Positions 16,482-24,934 of a stretch of 47,862 nt of DNA are shown here, piece by piece. The stretch spans positions 1 to 47,862 of the forward strand of contig CANGSN010000001.1 in assembly GCA_947455805.1 (NCBI GenBank), written 5' to 3'. The notes under the pieces were generated by a model. That model saw only the letters and a program-made list of their open reading frames with translations. It did not search any database and had not been told where the DNA came from. Origin of the DNA: Planctomycetota bacterium. GTDB taxonomy: Bacteria > Planctomycetota > UBA1135 > UBA2386. The translations under genes and the position numbers were made by a program. Position 1 is the first letter of the stretch, and each line of letters starts with the position of its first letter.

Positions 16482-17831
16482 TCAGATGTTCTGGAAGTGC
16501 AGCGATTCGGCGAGACGCGGGTCGCGGATCGGCACCAGGTTGGTGCGGCGCACGTTCCACAGCACGAAGCCGGCGACCAGCGCCAGCAGGCCGGCGAAGC
16601 AGCCGAAGTCGGCCCAGCACAGGCCGTGCGTGTACTTGCCGAGGTCCTCGCCGAAGTGCGACAGCGTGTAGCTGACGGATTCGGTCATGTTGCCGTGGCC
16701 CTTCTCGCCGGTGCCGCCGGCGTCGTGGCTGCCCTGGCTCGGCAGCACGAGGAACTGCATGTCGATGCAGTGGATGACCAGCAGGAAGATCGAGCCGACC
16801 GCGAGGCCGACGCTCGAGCGCTTGACGTGGCGCGACAGCAGGAAGGCGAACGGCAGCAGGAAGTGGCCGACGATCAGGATCGTGCCGACCGAGCCCCAGC
16901 CGTGGTGCAGGCGGTCTTCGAACCAGCGCGTTTCCTCCGGCAGGTTCGCGTACCAGATCAGCATGTACTGGCTGAAGTTCGTGTAGGTCCAGAACACCAT
17001 GAAGGTGAACAGGAACTTGCCGAGGTCGTGGTAGTGCTCGGTGGTGATCGCTTCCTTCAGGTAGCCCTGCTTGCCGAGGTAGCGGGCGAGCAGGATCGTG
17101 AAGGCGAAGAACGCCATGAAGCCGCCGGCGAAGTAGGCGACGCCGAAGATCGTGCTGAACCAGTGCGGGTCCAGCGACATCAGCCAGTCGAACGCGGCGA
17201 AGGTCACCGACAGCGCGAACAGCAGCAGGCCGGGCGCGGCGACGCGCGAGAGGTGCAGGCTGATCGCCGGGTCGCCGGTCTCGTCCTGCTTGATCGACTT
17301 GCCGCGGAAGTAGACGGCGAGGCCGATCCAGATCGCGAAGTAGATCGCGGCGCGCACGAAGAACGACGTGGCGTTGAGGTAGCTGGCCTTGCCGGCCAGC
17401 ACCTGGTCGAACTTCGGATCGGTCTCGGCGAGCAGCGCGTGGGTCACCGGGTCCTGGTTCGCGTGCGCCCAGTGGTGGAACAGCGTGTTGAAGCCGAGCG
17501 CGATCGGCAGGAACAGCACCGCCATCAGCGGCAGCGCCGCCGCGGTGTTCTCGGTCACGCGGCGCAGGGTCACGCTCCAGCCAGCGCGCGTGATGTGCTG
17601 CACCATCGTGAAGAACAGGGCGCCGAGGCAGATGCCCAGCACGCCCATGTAGGCGACGAGGTACGAGTGGTAGAAGTGCTTGCCGCTGAAGAAGGCGATG
17701 GCGAGCAGGACGGCGCCGACGGCCATCAGGCCCATCTGCGTCTTCGCGAGGTCGCCTTCCTTCACCTTGGCGGTGATCGTCGGTGCCAGGTCTTGCAGGC
17801 TCCGAGCCGTGTTCGATGCGATTGCGGTCAT
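16482..17831 (-). CDS. actF: Alternative complex III subunit ActF (quinol:cytochrome c oxidoreductase membrane subunit)
   Basis: The 449-residue polytopic membrane protein has about ten helices. ActF is related to ActC/NrfD and forms the second large membrane subunit of alternative complex III, thought to take part in proton movement. Family-like stretches include FAAFDWLMSLDPHWFSTIFG, the most diagnostic, and FMVFWTYTNFSQYMLIWYAN, with RWFEDRLHHGW after it. The C-terminus carries one more helix and ends RLAESLHFQNI. GGAG precedes the ATG. It is 22 bases downstream of actE, in order A-B-C-D-E-F as in other Act operons. Confidence 0.94.
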   Translation of the reverse strand: MTAIASNTARSLQDLAPTITAKVKEGDLAKTQMGLMAVGAVLLAIAFFSGKHFYHSYLVAYMGVLGICLGALFFTMVQHITRAGWSVTLRRVTENTAAALPLMAVLFLPIALGFNTLFHHWAHANQDPVTHALLAETDPKFDQVLAGKASYLNATSFFVRAAIYFAIWIGLAVYFRGKSIKQDETGDPAISLHLSRVAAPGLLLFALSVTFAAFDWLMSLDPHWFSTIFGVAYFAGGFMAFFAFTILLARYLGKQGYLKEAITTEHYHDLGKFLFTFMVFWTYTNFSQYMLIWYANLPEETRWFEDRLHHGWGSVGTILIVGHFLLPFAFLLSRHVKRSSVGLAVGSIFLLVIHCIDMQFLVLPSQGSHDAGGTGEKGHGNMTESVSYTLSHFGEDLGKYTHGLCWADFGCFAGLLALVAGFVLWNVRRTNLVPIRDPRLAESLHFQNI

Positions 17832-17853
17832 TGGCGGGCTCTCCGTTCCTCGA

Positions 17854-18516
17854 TCACTTGCTCAGTTGCTGCAGGGCGCGGATGTAGTGCACGATCGCCC
17901 AGCGGTCCTCGGGGCTGATGCGTGCGCCGTAGGCCGGCATCGTGCCCTTGCCGTTGACGATGACGTCGTAGAGCTCGCCGTCCGTGAGGTTGGCGACGCG
18001 GTTGTCCTTGCCGGCTTCCTTCTGCAGGTGGAAGGTCGGCACCATCACCGGCCAGCGGCGACCGACGAGGCCGTGCCCGTCGGTCGGGCTGTTGCCACCC
18101 TGGCCCGACGTGCCGTGGCAGATCGCGCAATGGATGTTGAAGCGCTCCTGGCCGCGCTCGATGACCGTGGTCTCACGGCCGAGGTGCATGACCTTCTGGT
18201 CCGTGGCGAGCGGGTTCTTGGTGACGAACTTGCCGGCGGCGTCCTTGTGCGCGAGCGCCGGGTTCGGCAGCGAGTCCTGGGCGACGACGATCTGGCGACC
18301 GAACGCGTCGGACACCGGCAGACGGCTCGCGCGCTTGTCGGTCCAGCCCTCGAACTGGGCCTCGGCCTGCGTGCGCAGCTTCTGCTGGAAGTCCATGTCG
18401 AGCACCAGGTGCACCGGCGGCTCGGACGAGATGCCGCCGCGCATGCAGCCGGCGAGGCCGAGGGCCATCGCGGCGAGCAGCAGCAAACAGGCCTTCACGG
18501 GGGACGTGCGAGTCAT
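17854..18516 (-). CDS. actE: Alternative complex III subunit ActE (monohaem cytochrome c lipoprotein)
   Basis: The 220-residue lipoprotein has signal and lipobox LGLAGC (Cys24) and one haem-binding motif, CAICH, at about residues 131-135. The distal axial Met is probably the one in GTMPAYG. ActE carries electrons from the quinol-oxidising core toward the oxidase. The mid-protein segment HGLVGRRWPVMVPTFH and the ending DRWAIVHYIRALQQLSK are typical of ActE. The gene begins 4 bases after the stop of actD (TGATCCGATG). Confidence 0.94.
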   Translation of the reverse strand: MTRTSPVKACLLLLAAMALGLAGCMRGGISSEPPVHLVLDMDFQQKLRTQAEAQFEGWTDKRASRLPVSDAFGRQIVVAQDSLPNPALAHKDAAGKFVTKNPLATDQKVMHLGRETTVIERGQERFNIHCAICHGTSGQGGNSPTDGHGLVGRRWPVMVPTFHLQKEAGKDNRVANLTDGELYDVIVNGKGTMPAYGARISPEDRWAIVHYIRALQQLSK

Positions 18517-18520
18517 CGGA

Positions 18521-19057
18521 TCAGTCCTCCACGATGGCGACGTTCTTGCCGCCGATGCTCTCGAGGAAGCGCGTGGTCTGCGCGCTGTCGAACTTGGGGT
18601 CCTTCGCCTCGACGGCGAGGAAGAAGCGATCGTCGGTCGCGCGCCAGAACGTGGCGTGCTGGAAGATCGGGTGGTGCAGGCGCGGCAGCTTGTTCAGGCC
18701 GAACATGCCGAACACCGCGCCGAGGCCGGAGAGCAGAACCATCAGCTCGAAGGTGATCGGGATGGTCGACGGCCAGGCATAGGGCTCCTTGCCGGACACC
18801 CAGATCGGGTAGTCGACCGCGTTCATCCAATACATCATCAGCTGCGCGAGGCAGATGCCGGTGATGCCGCAGCAGACGACGATCCAGCCGAGGTGGCTCG
18901 GACCCTGACGCAGCGCACGGTCGAGACCGTGCACGGGGAACGGCGTGTAGGCGTCCACGTGCGTGTAGCCCTGGGCAGTCGTCTTCTCCGCAGCGGTGTA
19001 GATCGCAGCGGCCGAGTCGAACTCGGCGACGACGCCCCACTTGTTGGTGTTGGCCAT
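18521..19057 (-). CDS. actD: Alternative complex III subunit ActD (DUF3341 family)
   Basis: The 178-residue membrane subunit belongs to the DUF3341 family. It has a soluble N-terminal domain (WGVVAEFDSAAAIYTAAEK...DAYTPFPVHGLD), then two helices at about residues 57-75 and 98-120. A soluble C-terminal region containing HHPIFQHATFWRATDDRFFLAVEA follows. The TPFPVHGLD segment and the two-helix hairpin are strongly conserved in ActD. It lies 12 bases after actC and 4 bases before actE. It is a structural subunit; no cofactor motif is present. Confidence 0.94.
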   Translation of the reverse strand: MANTNKWGVVAEFDSAAAIYTAAEKTTAQGYTHVDAYTPFPVHGLDRALRQGPSHLGWIVVCCGITGICLAQLMMYWMNAVDYPIWVSGKEPYAWPSTIPITFELMVLLSGLGAVFGMFGLNKLPRLHHPIFQHATFWRATDDRFFLAVEAKDPKFDSAQTTRFLESIGGKNVAIVED

Positions 19058-19069
19058 GGGGTGATGTCC

Positions 19070-20518
19070 TCAGTGGTGCGCGTGCGCGTGCGCGTGCTGC
19101 GCGTGGGCGTGGTGGTCGTCGTGGCCGTGCCCGTGGTGCGGGTTGGCCTCCGGCATGACGCCCTTCACTTCGCTGATCGCGAGGATCGGCAGGAACCTGC
19201 AGAACAGCAGGAACATGGTGAAGAACAGACCGAAGCTGCCGGCGTAGGTCAGGATGTCGATCAGCGTCGGCGAGTAGTAACCCCAGCTCGAAGGCAGGAA
19301 GTCACGGTTCAGCGTCGAGATCGTGATCACGAAGCGCTCGAACCACATGCCGATGTTGACGAAGATCGAGATGACGAACAGCACCATCGGGCTGCGGCGC
19401 AGGCTTCGGATCCAGAAGAACTGCGGGCTGATGACGTTGCACCCGATCATGATCCAGTACGCCCACGCGTAGGGACCGATGGCGCGGTTGATGAAGGCGA
19501 ACTGCTCGTATTCGACACCGCTGTACCACGCGATGAAGAACTCCATCCCGTACGCGTAGCCGACCATGGTGCCGGTCAGCAGCAGGATCTTCGCGATGTT
19601 GTCGAGGTGGTTGAGCGTGATCAGCTCGTGCAGGCCGAGCCACTGACGCGCCGGGATCATCAGGGTCAGCACCATGCCGAACCCCGAGAAGATGGCGCCC
19701 GCGACGAAGTACGGCGGGAAGATCGTCGTGTGCCAGCCGGGCACCAGCGAGACGGCGAAGTCGAACGAGACGATCGAGTGCACGGACAGCACGAGCGGCG
19801 TGCTGAGGCCGGCCAGGATCATGTAGGCCTTCTCGTAGTTGATCCAGTGACGGTTGCTGCCCGTCCAGCCGAACGCGAACACGCCGTAGGCGCGCGCCGC
19901 GATCGTGCGACCGGCCTTGGCAGCGCGGTCGCGGAAGGTGGCGAGGTCCGGCACCAGGCCCACGAACCAGAACAGGGCCGAGATCGTGAAGTAGGTGCTG
20001 ACCGCGAACACGTCCCAGAGCAGCGGGCTCTTGAAGTTCGGCCACATCGCCATCTGGTTGGGCAGCGGGAACACCCAGTAGATGACCCAGATGCGTCCGA
20101 CGTGGATCGCCGGGAAGATGCCGGCCGCCATGACCGCGAAGATGGTCATGGCTTCGGACGCGCGGTTGATCGACGTGCGCCACTTCTGCCGGAACAGGAA
20201 GAGCACGGCGCTGATCAGCGTGCCGGCGTGGCCGATGCCGATCCAGAAGACGAAGTTGACGATCGGCCAGGCCCAGGCGACCGGGACGTTGTTGCCCCAG
20301 ACACCGACGCCGTTGAACACGAGGTAGCCGATCATCGCACCGAGGTTCAGCAGCAGCGCGACGCTGATGCCGAACATCAGGTACCAGCCACGCGGCGTCT
20401 TCCGCTCGGCGACACCGGCGATGATGTTGGTGACCGACGTGAAGTCGTTCTTGCCCTCGACGAGGGGCGCGCGAACCAGCGGGTTCTCCGGCTCGTCGAC
20501 AACTGGGATGGCGGTCAT
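19070..20518 (-). CDS. actC: Alternative complex III subunit ActC (NrfD-like integral membrane quinol-binding subunit)
   Basis: The 482-residue NrfD/PsrC-family membrane protein has about ten helices. ActC docks the iron-sulphur subunit ActB and holds the quinol site. Recognisable stretches are YLMFGISVALLLNLGAMIGY (helix I), WVIYWVFPLPNQM, and FDFAVSLVPGWHTTIFPPYFVAGAIFSG, the last including the family's WHTTIFPPYFV. The C-terminal 20-odd residues are almost pure His/Ala/Asp. They are encoded by a GTGCGC-type alternating tract at 19076-19097. It follows actB after 4 bases. Confidence 0.96.
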   Translation of the reverse strand: MTAIPVVDEPENPLVRAPLVEGKNDFTSVTNIIAGVAERKTPRGWYLMFGISVALLLNLGAMIGYLVFNGVGVWGNNVPVAWAWPIVNFVFWIGIGHAGTLISAVLFLFRQKWRTSINRASEAMTIFAVMAAGIFPAIHVGRIWVIYWVFPLPNQMAMWPNFKSPLLWDVFAVSTYFTISALFWFVGLVPDLATFRDRAAKAGRTIAARAYGVFAFGWTGSNRHWINYEKAYMILAGLSTPLVLSVHSIVSFDFAVSLVPGWHTTIFPPYFVAGAIFSGFGMVLTLMIPARQWLGLHELITLNHLDNIAKILLLTGTMVGYAYGMEFFIAWYSGVEYEQFAFINRAIGPYAWAYWIMIGCNVISPQFFWIRSLRRSPMVLFVISIFVNIGMWFERFVITISTLNRDFLPSSWGYYSPTLIDILTYAGSFGLFFTMFLLFCRFLPILAISEVKGVMPEANPHHGHGHDDHHAHAQHAHAHAHH

Positions 20519-20522
20519 CGGA

Positions 20523-23500
20523 TCAGGCCAGCTCGGTTTGGAGTTCGGGGTTCGGGTTGCGGACGCGACCCAGGTAGGTGGTGCGCGGCTTCGTGTTCAG
20601 CTCGGACAGGAGGCCGTAGTTCAGGTCGAGGTTCTTGAGCTTCGCGACCTTGCTGGCGGTCTCGATGATGTTGCCGAAGGTGATGGCCTGCGTCGGGCAG
20701 GCCTGGGCGCACGCGGTGGTGACCCGCACGTCCTTCTCGCCGTCGCCGACCATCTTGCCGGCGAGCTTCGCCTGGATGCGGCCGCCGTTGATGCGCTGCA
20801 CGCAGAACGTGCACTTCTCCATCACGCCGCGGTGCCGGATCGTGACGTCCGGGTTGAACGACATGCGCTTCGTGTCCGGCGCGTTCCCGACGTAGTCGAG
20901 GTAGTTGTAGCGGCGGACCTTGTAGGGGCAGTTGTTGCTGCAGTAGCGCGTGCCGATGCAGCGGTTGTAGACCATGTCGTTGAGGCCGTCGGGGCTGTGC
21001 ACGGTCGCGGCGACCGGGCACACCGACTCGCAGGGCGCGTTCTCGCACTGCATGCAGGGCACCGGCATGTTGTGCACCTGCGGGTCCTCGACGTGGTTGA
21101 GCTTGTCCTCGTGCGTGCGCTCCGACTTCTTCTTCGTGTCGGCGGGCGACGTGAAGTAGCGGTCGGCGCGGATCCAGAACATCTCGCGGTTGCGCGAGAC
21201 CTGGACCTTGCCCACCATCGGGATGTTGTTCTCGGCGACGCAGGCGACGACGCACGCGCTGCAACCCGTGCAGGCGTTCAGGTCGATCACCATGCCCCAC
21301 TGGTAGGGCGAACGCTTGACCTCGGCGTCGTTGCGGGTCGGCTCGTAGCGCTCGGTCCAGAGTGACTTCGCGAGGCTCTCCTCCTTCTGCGGCTTGCCAT
21401 CCTTGCCCGTCTTCAGCGCGGCCGCCTGGTCGAGCGGCGACTGCTTCGGCGCCCAGCGCGAGTCCTTCTTGTTGCCCGCCACCGTCGTCTCGCGCACCAG
21501 GGCGCGGCCGACCATCGTGCCGTGCTCCTGCGTGCAGACGAGCTGGTGCTTGCCCTGGCCGCGTGCGACCTTGGCGCCGGCCACCAGCCACTGCGCGTTC
21601 AGCGTGCGCAGCGGGTAGGCGTCGAAGCCGTGCTCGTTGGCGACCTTGCAGTGCGGGAGCTTGCGGCCCCAGCCGAGGTGGATGGTGATGCTGTCGTCGG
21701 CGTGGCCAGGCACGATCCACGCGGGGATCTGCATCTGCTGCGCACCCTCGCCGATCGTCAGCAGGTCGCCGTTCTCGACGTTGAGGTCGCGCGCCGTCTT
21801 CATGCTGACGTGCGCGGCGTTGTCCCAGCTCAGCTTCGACAGCGGCTCGGGGATCTCCTGCATCCACGAGTTGTTGGCGTAGCGGCCGTCGCCCATCTTC
21901 GCGCAGCCGCGCAGCACGACTTCGGTGCCGGCAGGCTTCGTCCACGCCTTGACGCCAGCGGTGATCGCGCCGAACGCCAGCGCCGGCGTCTTCGCCGCGA
22001 GCTTGTTGTTCGGCGTGTTGGCCGGGGCGATGCCGTCGTGCAGCGTCTTGGTCCACCAGGCTTCGAAGCTGGCGCCGGCGACGCCCTGCCAGTGCGACTG
22101 CACCAACGAGTAGCCGAACGTGGTGTCGTGGTTGACGAAGAACAGGTCCTCGTCACCCTCCTGGATGTCGCCGTTCAGCAGGCCGAGGAACTCGAGGGCG
22201 CTGGTGCCGCCGTGCAGCGGCGCGACCAGCGGCTGCTGCAGCGAGACCGTGCCGTCGTGCGCCCGCGCGTCGCCCCAGGTCTCGAGCTCGTGCGCGAGCG
22301 GGAAGTGCCAGTCGGCGAACGCTGCGGTCTCGTCCTCGTGCAGACCGAGGTGGATGGTGACCAGCGAGCCCTTCGCGGCCTTCAGCTTGTCGCCGAACTT
22401 CAGGTCGGCGGGCGCGTCGTAGACCGGGTTGGTGCCGAGGCAGAGCAGCAGCGTGCACGCCTTGGTCTCGATCGCCGTCGCGAGGTCCTGGATCGACTTC
22501 TTCGCCAACGTGCCGCGGCCTTCGGCAACGGCGCTGTAGCTGACGGTCTTGCCGACGTTCTCGAGGGCCGCGTTGATCGCGTGCACCACGGCGTGCACCG
22601 CCGCGGGCTGGCGCGGACCGGCGACGACGAGGCAACGACCGCGGGCCGACTGCAGGTCCTTGGCGACCGCGTCCAACCAGTTCTTGCCAGCCTTCGTGGT
22701 GAAGCCGGCGGAGCCGTACGACGCGAGCGCGTCGCCGAGGTCGGCGCCGGTCACGCCCAGGGCCTTCGCCAGCGCGAACGCGACCGCCGGGATCTCGCCG
22801 CTCTTGGTGCGGAAGCGGTGGTCGGCGGCGGTGCCGGTCGTCGTGTAGCTCGACTCGACGACGTAGAGGCGCGACAGCTTGCGGCCGCTGGCCTCCAGGG
22901 TCTTCGCATCGGGCTCGCGGCGCGTGTCAGCCCACTGGCGGGCGCTGACGAGGTTGTTGCCGTCGCTGGCGAGGAAGTCGCTGTCGAGCGACAGCACGAC
23001 CTCGGCCTTGCTGAAGTCGTGGTGCGTCGCGACCGGCTCGCCGAACGCCATCTGCGCGCCCTCGAGCTCGTTGTCGAGGTGCAGCGCGTTCCAGAAGTGG
23101 AACTTGGCCTTCGCCATGGCGCCGGCCTTCATGCCGGCGATCTTGCCCTGCAGCGACGGCGACGACGTCAGCGGCAGCAGCACGTGCAGGCCTTCGCCCT
23201 GCGCGTTCACCAGCTTCTTCCACTGCTCGCCCTCGAGCCAGCCACGGAACGCCGTCCACACCTTGTCGTCGTCGGCCTTGGTCGGGCCATGGCCGTGGTC
23301 GCCGTGCGCACCGTGCGCGTGCCCGTCGGCCGCATGCTTCTTCGCCGCTTCCTCGCGCATCGCCGCGCTGAACGGGTGGCGGCTGCGGTTCGGATCGTAG
23401 AGCTGCAGCAGTTCGGCCTGCAGCTGCAGGTCGCTGCCGCCGAGGCTGCCCGGGTGCGCGGCGTTGCCCTCGATCTTGGTCGGGCGGCCGTCGCTGCTCT

Positions 23501-23837
23501 TCACCACGACGCCGATGCCGAAGCCGTTGCGCGTCAGCGTCGTCGCGTAGAACGACGGCAAGCCGGCCTTGTAGCCCTCGGGCGACTTGTTGAACGGCAG
23601 GATCTTGGTGACCGGCTTGCGGCAGCTGGTCAGACCAGCGAGCGCCACCGAAGCGGCGACGGCACTGAGGAAGCCGCGACGCGACACCGCGTCGGGAGCC
23701 TCGGTGATGCCCTCGGGGAACTCACGCTGCAGCGCTTCCTGGAACTCGGGAGTGTTCTCGAGTTCGCCGAGGCTGCGCCAGTAGGTCGTCTCGCTCATGG
23801 TCGAGTCAGCGGTCTGCTGGGTCGGGACGGTGGTCAT
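20523..23837 (-). CDS. actB: Alternative complex III subunit ActB (fused molybdopterin-like and iron-sulphur subunit)
   Basis: The 1104-residue protein has a twin-arginine-type signal SRRGFL at residues 52-57, with a lipobox-like Cys72. Next comes a long domain related to molybdopterin oxidoreductases that, in known ActB, has lost the cofactor. The C-terminal part (beyond about residue 780) carries four cysteine clusters for iron-sulphur centres: CTGCSACVVACVAEN, CMQCENAPCESVCP, RYCSNNCPY and CTFCV...CAQACP. A His-rich insert lies at about 190-205 (HAADGHAHGAHGDHGHG). Start chosen at ATG 23837, which overlaps the actA stop as ATGA; ATG 23798 is an alternative. The open frame upstream is the shadow of actA. 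Confidence 0.96.
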   Translation of the reverse strand: MTTVPTQQTADSTMSETTYWRSLGELENTPEFQEALQREFPEGITEAPDAVSRRGFLSAVAASVALAGLTSCRKPVTKILPFNKSPEGYKAGLPSFYATTLTRNGFGIGVVVKSSDGRPTKIEGNAAHPGSLGGSDLQLQAELLQLYDPNRSRHPFSAAMREEAAKKHAADGHAHGAHGDHGHGPTKADDDKVWTAFRGWLEGEQWKKLVNAQGEGLHVLLPLTSSPSLQGKIAGMKAGAMAKAKFHFWNALHLDNELEGAQMAFGEPVATHHDFSKAEVVLSLDSDFLASDGNNLVSARQWADTRREPDAKTLEASGRKLSRLYVVESSYTTTGTAADHRFRTKSGEIPAVAFALAKALGVTGADLGDALASYGSAGFTTKAGKNWLDAVAKDLQSARGRCLVVAGPRQPAAVHAVVHAINAALENVGKTVSYSAVAEGRGTLAKKSIQDLATAIETKACTLLLCLGTNPVYDAPADLKFGDKLKAAKGSLVTIHLGLHEDETAAFADWHFPLAHELETWGDARAHDGTVSLQQPLVAPLHGGTSALEFLGLLNGDIQEGDEDLFFVNHDTTFGYSLVQSHWQGVAGASFEAWWTKTLHDGIAPANTPNNKLAAKTPALAFGAITAGVKAWTKPAGTEVVLRGCAKMGDGRYANNSWMQEIPEPLSKLSWDNAAHVSMKTARDLNVENGDLLTIGEGAQQMQIPAWIVPGHADDSITIHLGWGRKLPHCKVANEHGFDAYPLRTLNAQWLVAGAKVARGQGKHQLVCTQEHGTMVGRALVRETTVAGNKKDSRWAPKQSPLDQAAALKTGKDGKPQKEESLAKSLWTERYEPTRNDAEVKRSPYQWGMVIDLNACTGCSACVVACVAENNIPMVGKVQVSRNREMFWIRADRYFTSPADTKKKSERTHEDKLNHVEDPQVHNMPVPCMQCENAPCESVCPVAATVHSPDGLNDMVYNRCIGTRYCSNNCPYKVRRYNYLDYVGNAPDTKRMSFNPDVTIRHRGVMEKCTFCVQRINGGRIQAKLAGKMVGDGEKDVRVTTACAQACPTQAITFGNIIETASKVAKLKNLDLNYGLLSELNTKPRTTYLGRVRNPNPELQTELA

Positions 23838-24514
23838 CGGTGGCACGCCCCGCAGTGGGTCGGAGGGTTGAGCGCCGGGAACTTGTCGGTCCCCTGTGGC
23901 TCGAGCAGCTTCTTCGCCGCGGCGATGCTGGCCTCGGTCGGCTTCCAGTCCATGTCGGTCACCGAGATGCCGGCCGGCCGGACGTGCGGCGTCGGATCGC
24001 GGTGGCACTCGAGGCACCAGCCCATGCTCAGCGGCTGGTCCTGGCGCACGATCTCCATCTCGTGGATGGGGCCGTGGCAGCTGGCGCAGCCGACGTTCGC
24101 GCGGACGTGGACCGCGTGGTTGAAGTAGGCATACTCCGGCAGCATGTGGACCTTGATCCACTCGATCGGCTTGTTGCTGGCCGTGCCGTCGCCGTAGGCC
24201 TCACGCAGTGGCGCGAGGGCTTCGCTGTCCTTCTTGACCTGCAGGTGGCAACCCATGCACGTCGCAGCGTCCGGCACGGTGGCGTGCGGGCCTTCGTCGA
24301 CCATGCGGTGGCAGTAGCGGCAGTCCATGCCGAGGCCGCCCGCGTGCAGCTTGTGGCTGTAGGCGATCGGTTGGTACGGCGCGTAGCCCACGTCGGTGTG
24401 CTTCGGCGAGAACCAGAAGTTGACGACGAACACCACGGTGAGACCAGCAGCGGCGGCACCGAGCGCGAGCACGGTGGGAAGCTTGTTGGTCCACTTCGGG
24501 AACAGAAGGGTCAA
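23834..24514 (-). CDS. actA: Alternative complex III subunit ActA (pentahaem cytochrome c)
   Basis: The 226-residue protein has an N-terminal membrane anchor (about residues 13-34) and five CxxCH haem sites: CRYCH 65-69, CMGCH 86-90, CASCH 143-147, CLECH 167-171 and CGACH 221-225. ActA is the multihaem cytochrome of alternative complex III; five haems is the usual number. The start codon is TTG (24512-24514), with GGAGG 9 bases ahead; no in-frame ATG fits. The ATG seen 6 bases upstream is out of frame. It is the first gene of the long respiratory operon and its stop overlaps actB. Confidence 0.95.
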   Translation of the reverse strand: MTLLFPKWTNKLPTVLALGAAAAGLTVVFVVNFWFSPKHTDVGYAPYQPIAYSHKLHAGGLGMDCRYCHRMVDEGPHATVPDAATCMGCHLQVKKDSEALAPLREAYGDGTASNKPIEWIKVHMLPEYAYFNHAVHVRANVGCASCHGPIHEMEIVRQDQPLSMGWCLECHRDPTPHVRPAGISVTDMDWKPTEASIAAAKKLLEPQGTDKFPALNPPTHCGACHR

Positions 24515-24651
24515 GGTGCATCCCCTCCGCAGTAGCGGGGACAGGTTGCGGTCTGAAAGAATCGACGCGTCCGCTGACGGTCGACTCGTCGGCGGCGCGC
24601 TGCACGGGAGCTCGGCTCGAACCGCAGCACGTGCTCACGCGTTCCAACGAC

Positions 24652-24677
24652 TGACCGTGACGACCGCGTGACGGTCA
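24652..24677. promoter_or_regulatory. Near-perfect inverted repeat in the actA leader
   Basis: TGACCGTGACG (24652-24662) and CGTGACGGTCA (24667-24677) are inverted copies around ACCG with a single G/G mismatch. Relative to the candidate promoter it lies in the transcribed leader, about 50 bases after the predicted start of transcription and 138 bases before the TTG. It could be a protein-binding operator or an RNA hairpin. Confidence 0.55.
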
Positions 24678-24730
24678 TCTCGAAAGCCATGGGAGCGAGG
24701 GAGCAGAGAGGCCGGGCCCGAGGGGCGGCC

Positions 24731-24759
24731 CCTGTAAAAGAACGGTGCCGCCCGGTCAA
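24731..24759 (-). promoter_or_regulatory. Candidate sigma70-type promoter of the act operon
   Basis: On the minus strand TTGACC (24759-24754) is followed after 17 bases by TACAGG (24736-24731). The -35 box is good; the -10 box is weak. It is immediately preceded by the palindrome TCAGA-GT-TCTGA (24762-24773), a possible operator. Confidence 0.45.
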
Positions 24760-24895
24760 TTTCAGAGTTCTGAGTTTCGCGGTTGAAAGGTGCGTAGGGG
24801 TGCGGGGCTTCGCGGCCCCGGCCGGCAGCTTGCGCAAGTCGTGATGCCGCACGAGAAGGCGACTGCAGCGCCTCGTTTTCGCATCCTCGTCAGCG

Positions 24896-24927
24896 TCTCC
24901 ACAACGGGCTCCGGCACGCTGTGGAGA
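24896..24927 (-). terminator. Candidate hairpin terminator after the SGNH hydrolase gene
   Basis: TCTCCACA (24896-24903) pairs with TGTGGAGA (24920-24927) across 16 bases, 8 bases beyond the stop of the SGNH gene. No T-run follows. A second GC hairpin, CGGGGC...GCCCCG, lies at 24803-24820. Confidence 0.4.
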
Positions 24928-24934
24928 ACGGCGG

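Larger units (their letters stand above)
24515..24934. other. 420-base intergenic region upstream of the actA operon
   Basis: This is the only gene-free stretch over 300 bases. From the actA side outward it holds the SD, an inverted repeat (24652-24677), a candidate promoter (24731-24759), a small palindrome next to its -35 box (24762-24773), a GC hairpin (24803-24820) and a hairpin just after the SGNH gene (24896-24927). The open frames crossing it on both strands have no protein-like sequence that I recognise. Confidence 0.7.

Noticed and set aside
17984..20638. 884-residue plus-strand frame opposite actC-actE.
   Set aside because: Shadow of real genes with clear haem and NrfD motifs on the other strand.
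21522..24128. 868-residue plus-strand frame opposite actB.
   Set aside because: Long only because GC-rich sequence has few stop codons; no motifs.
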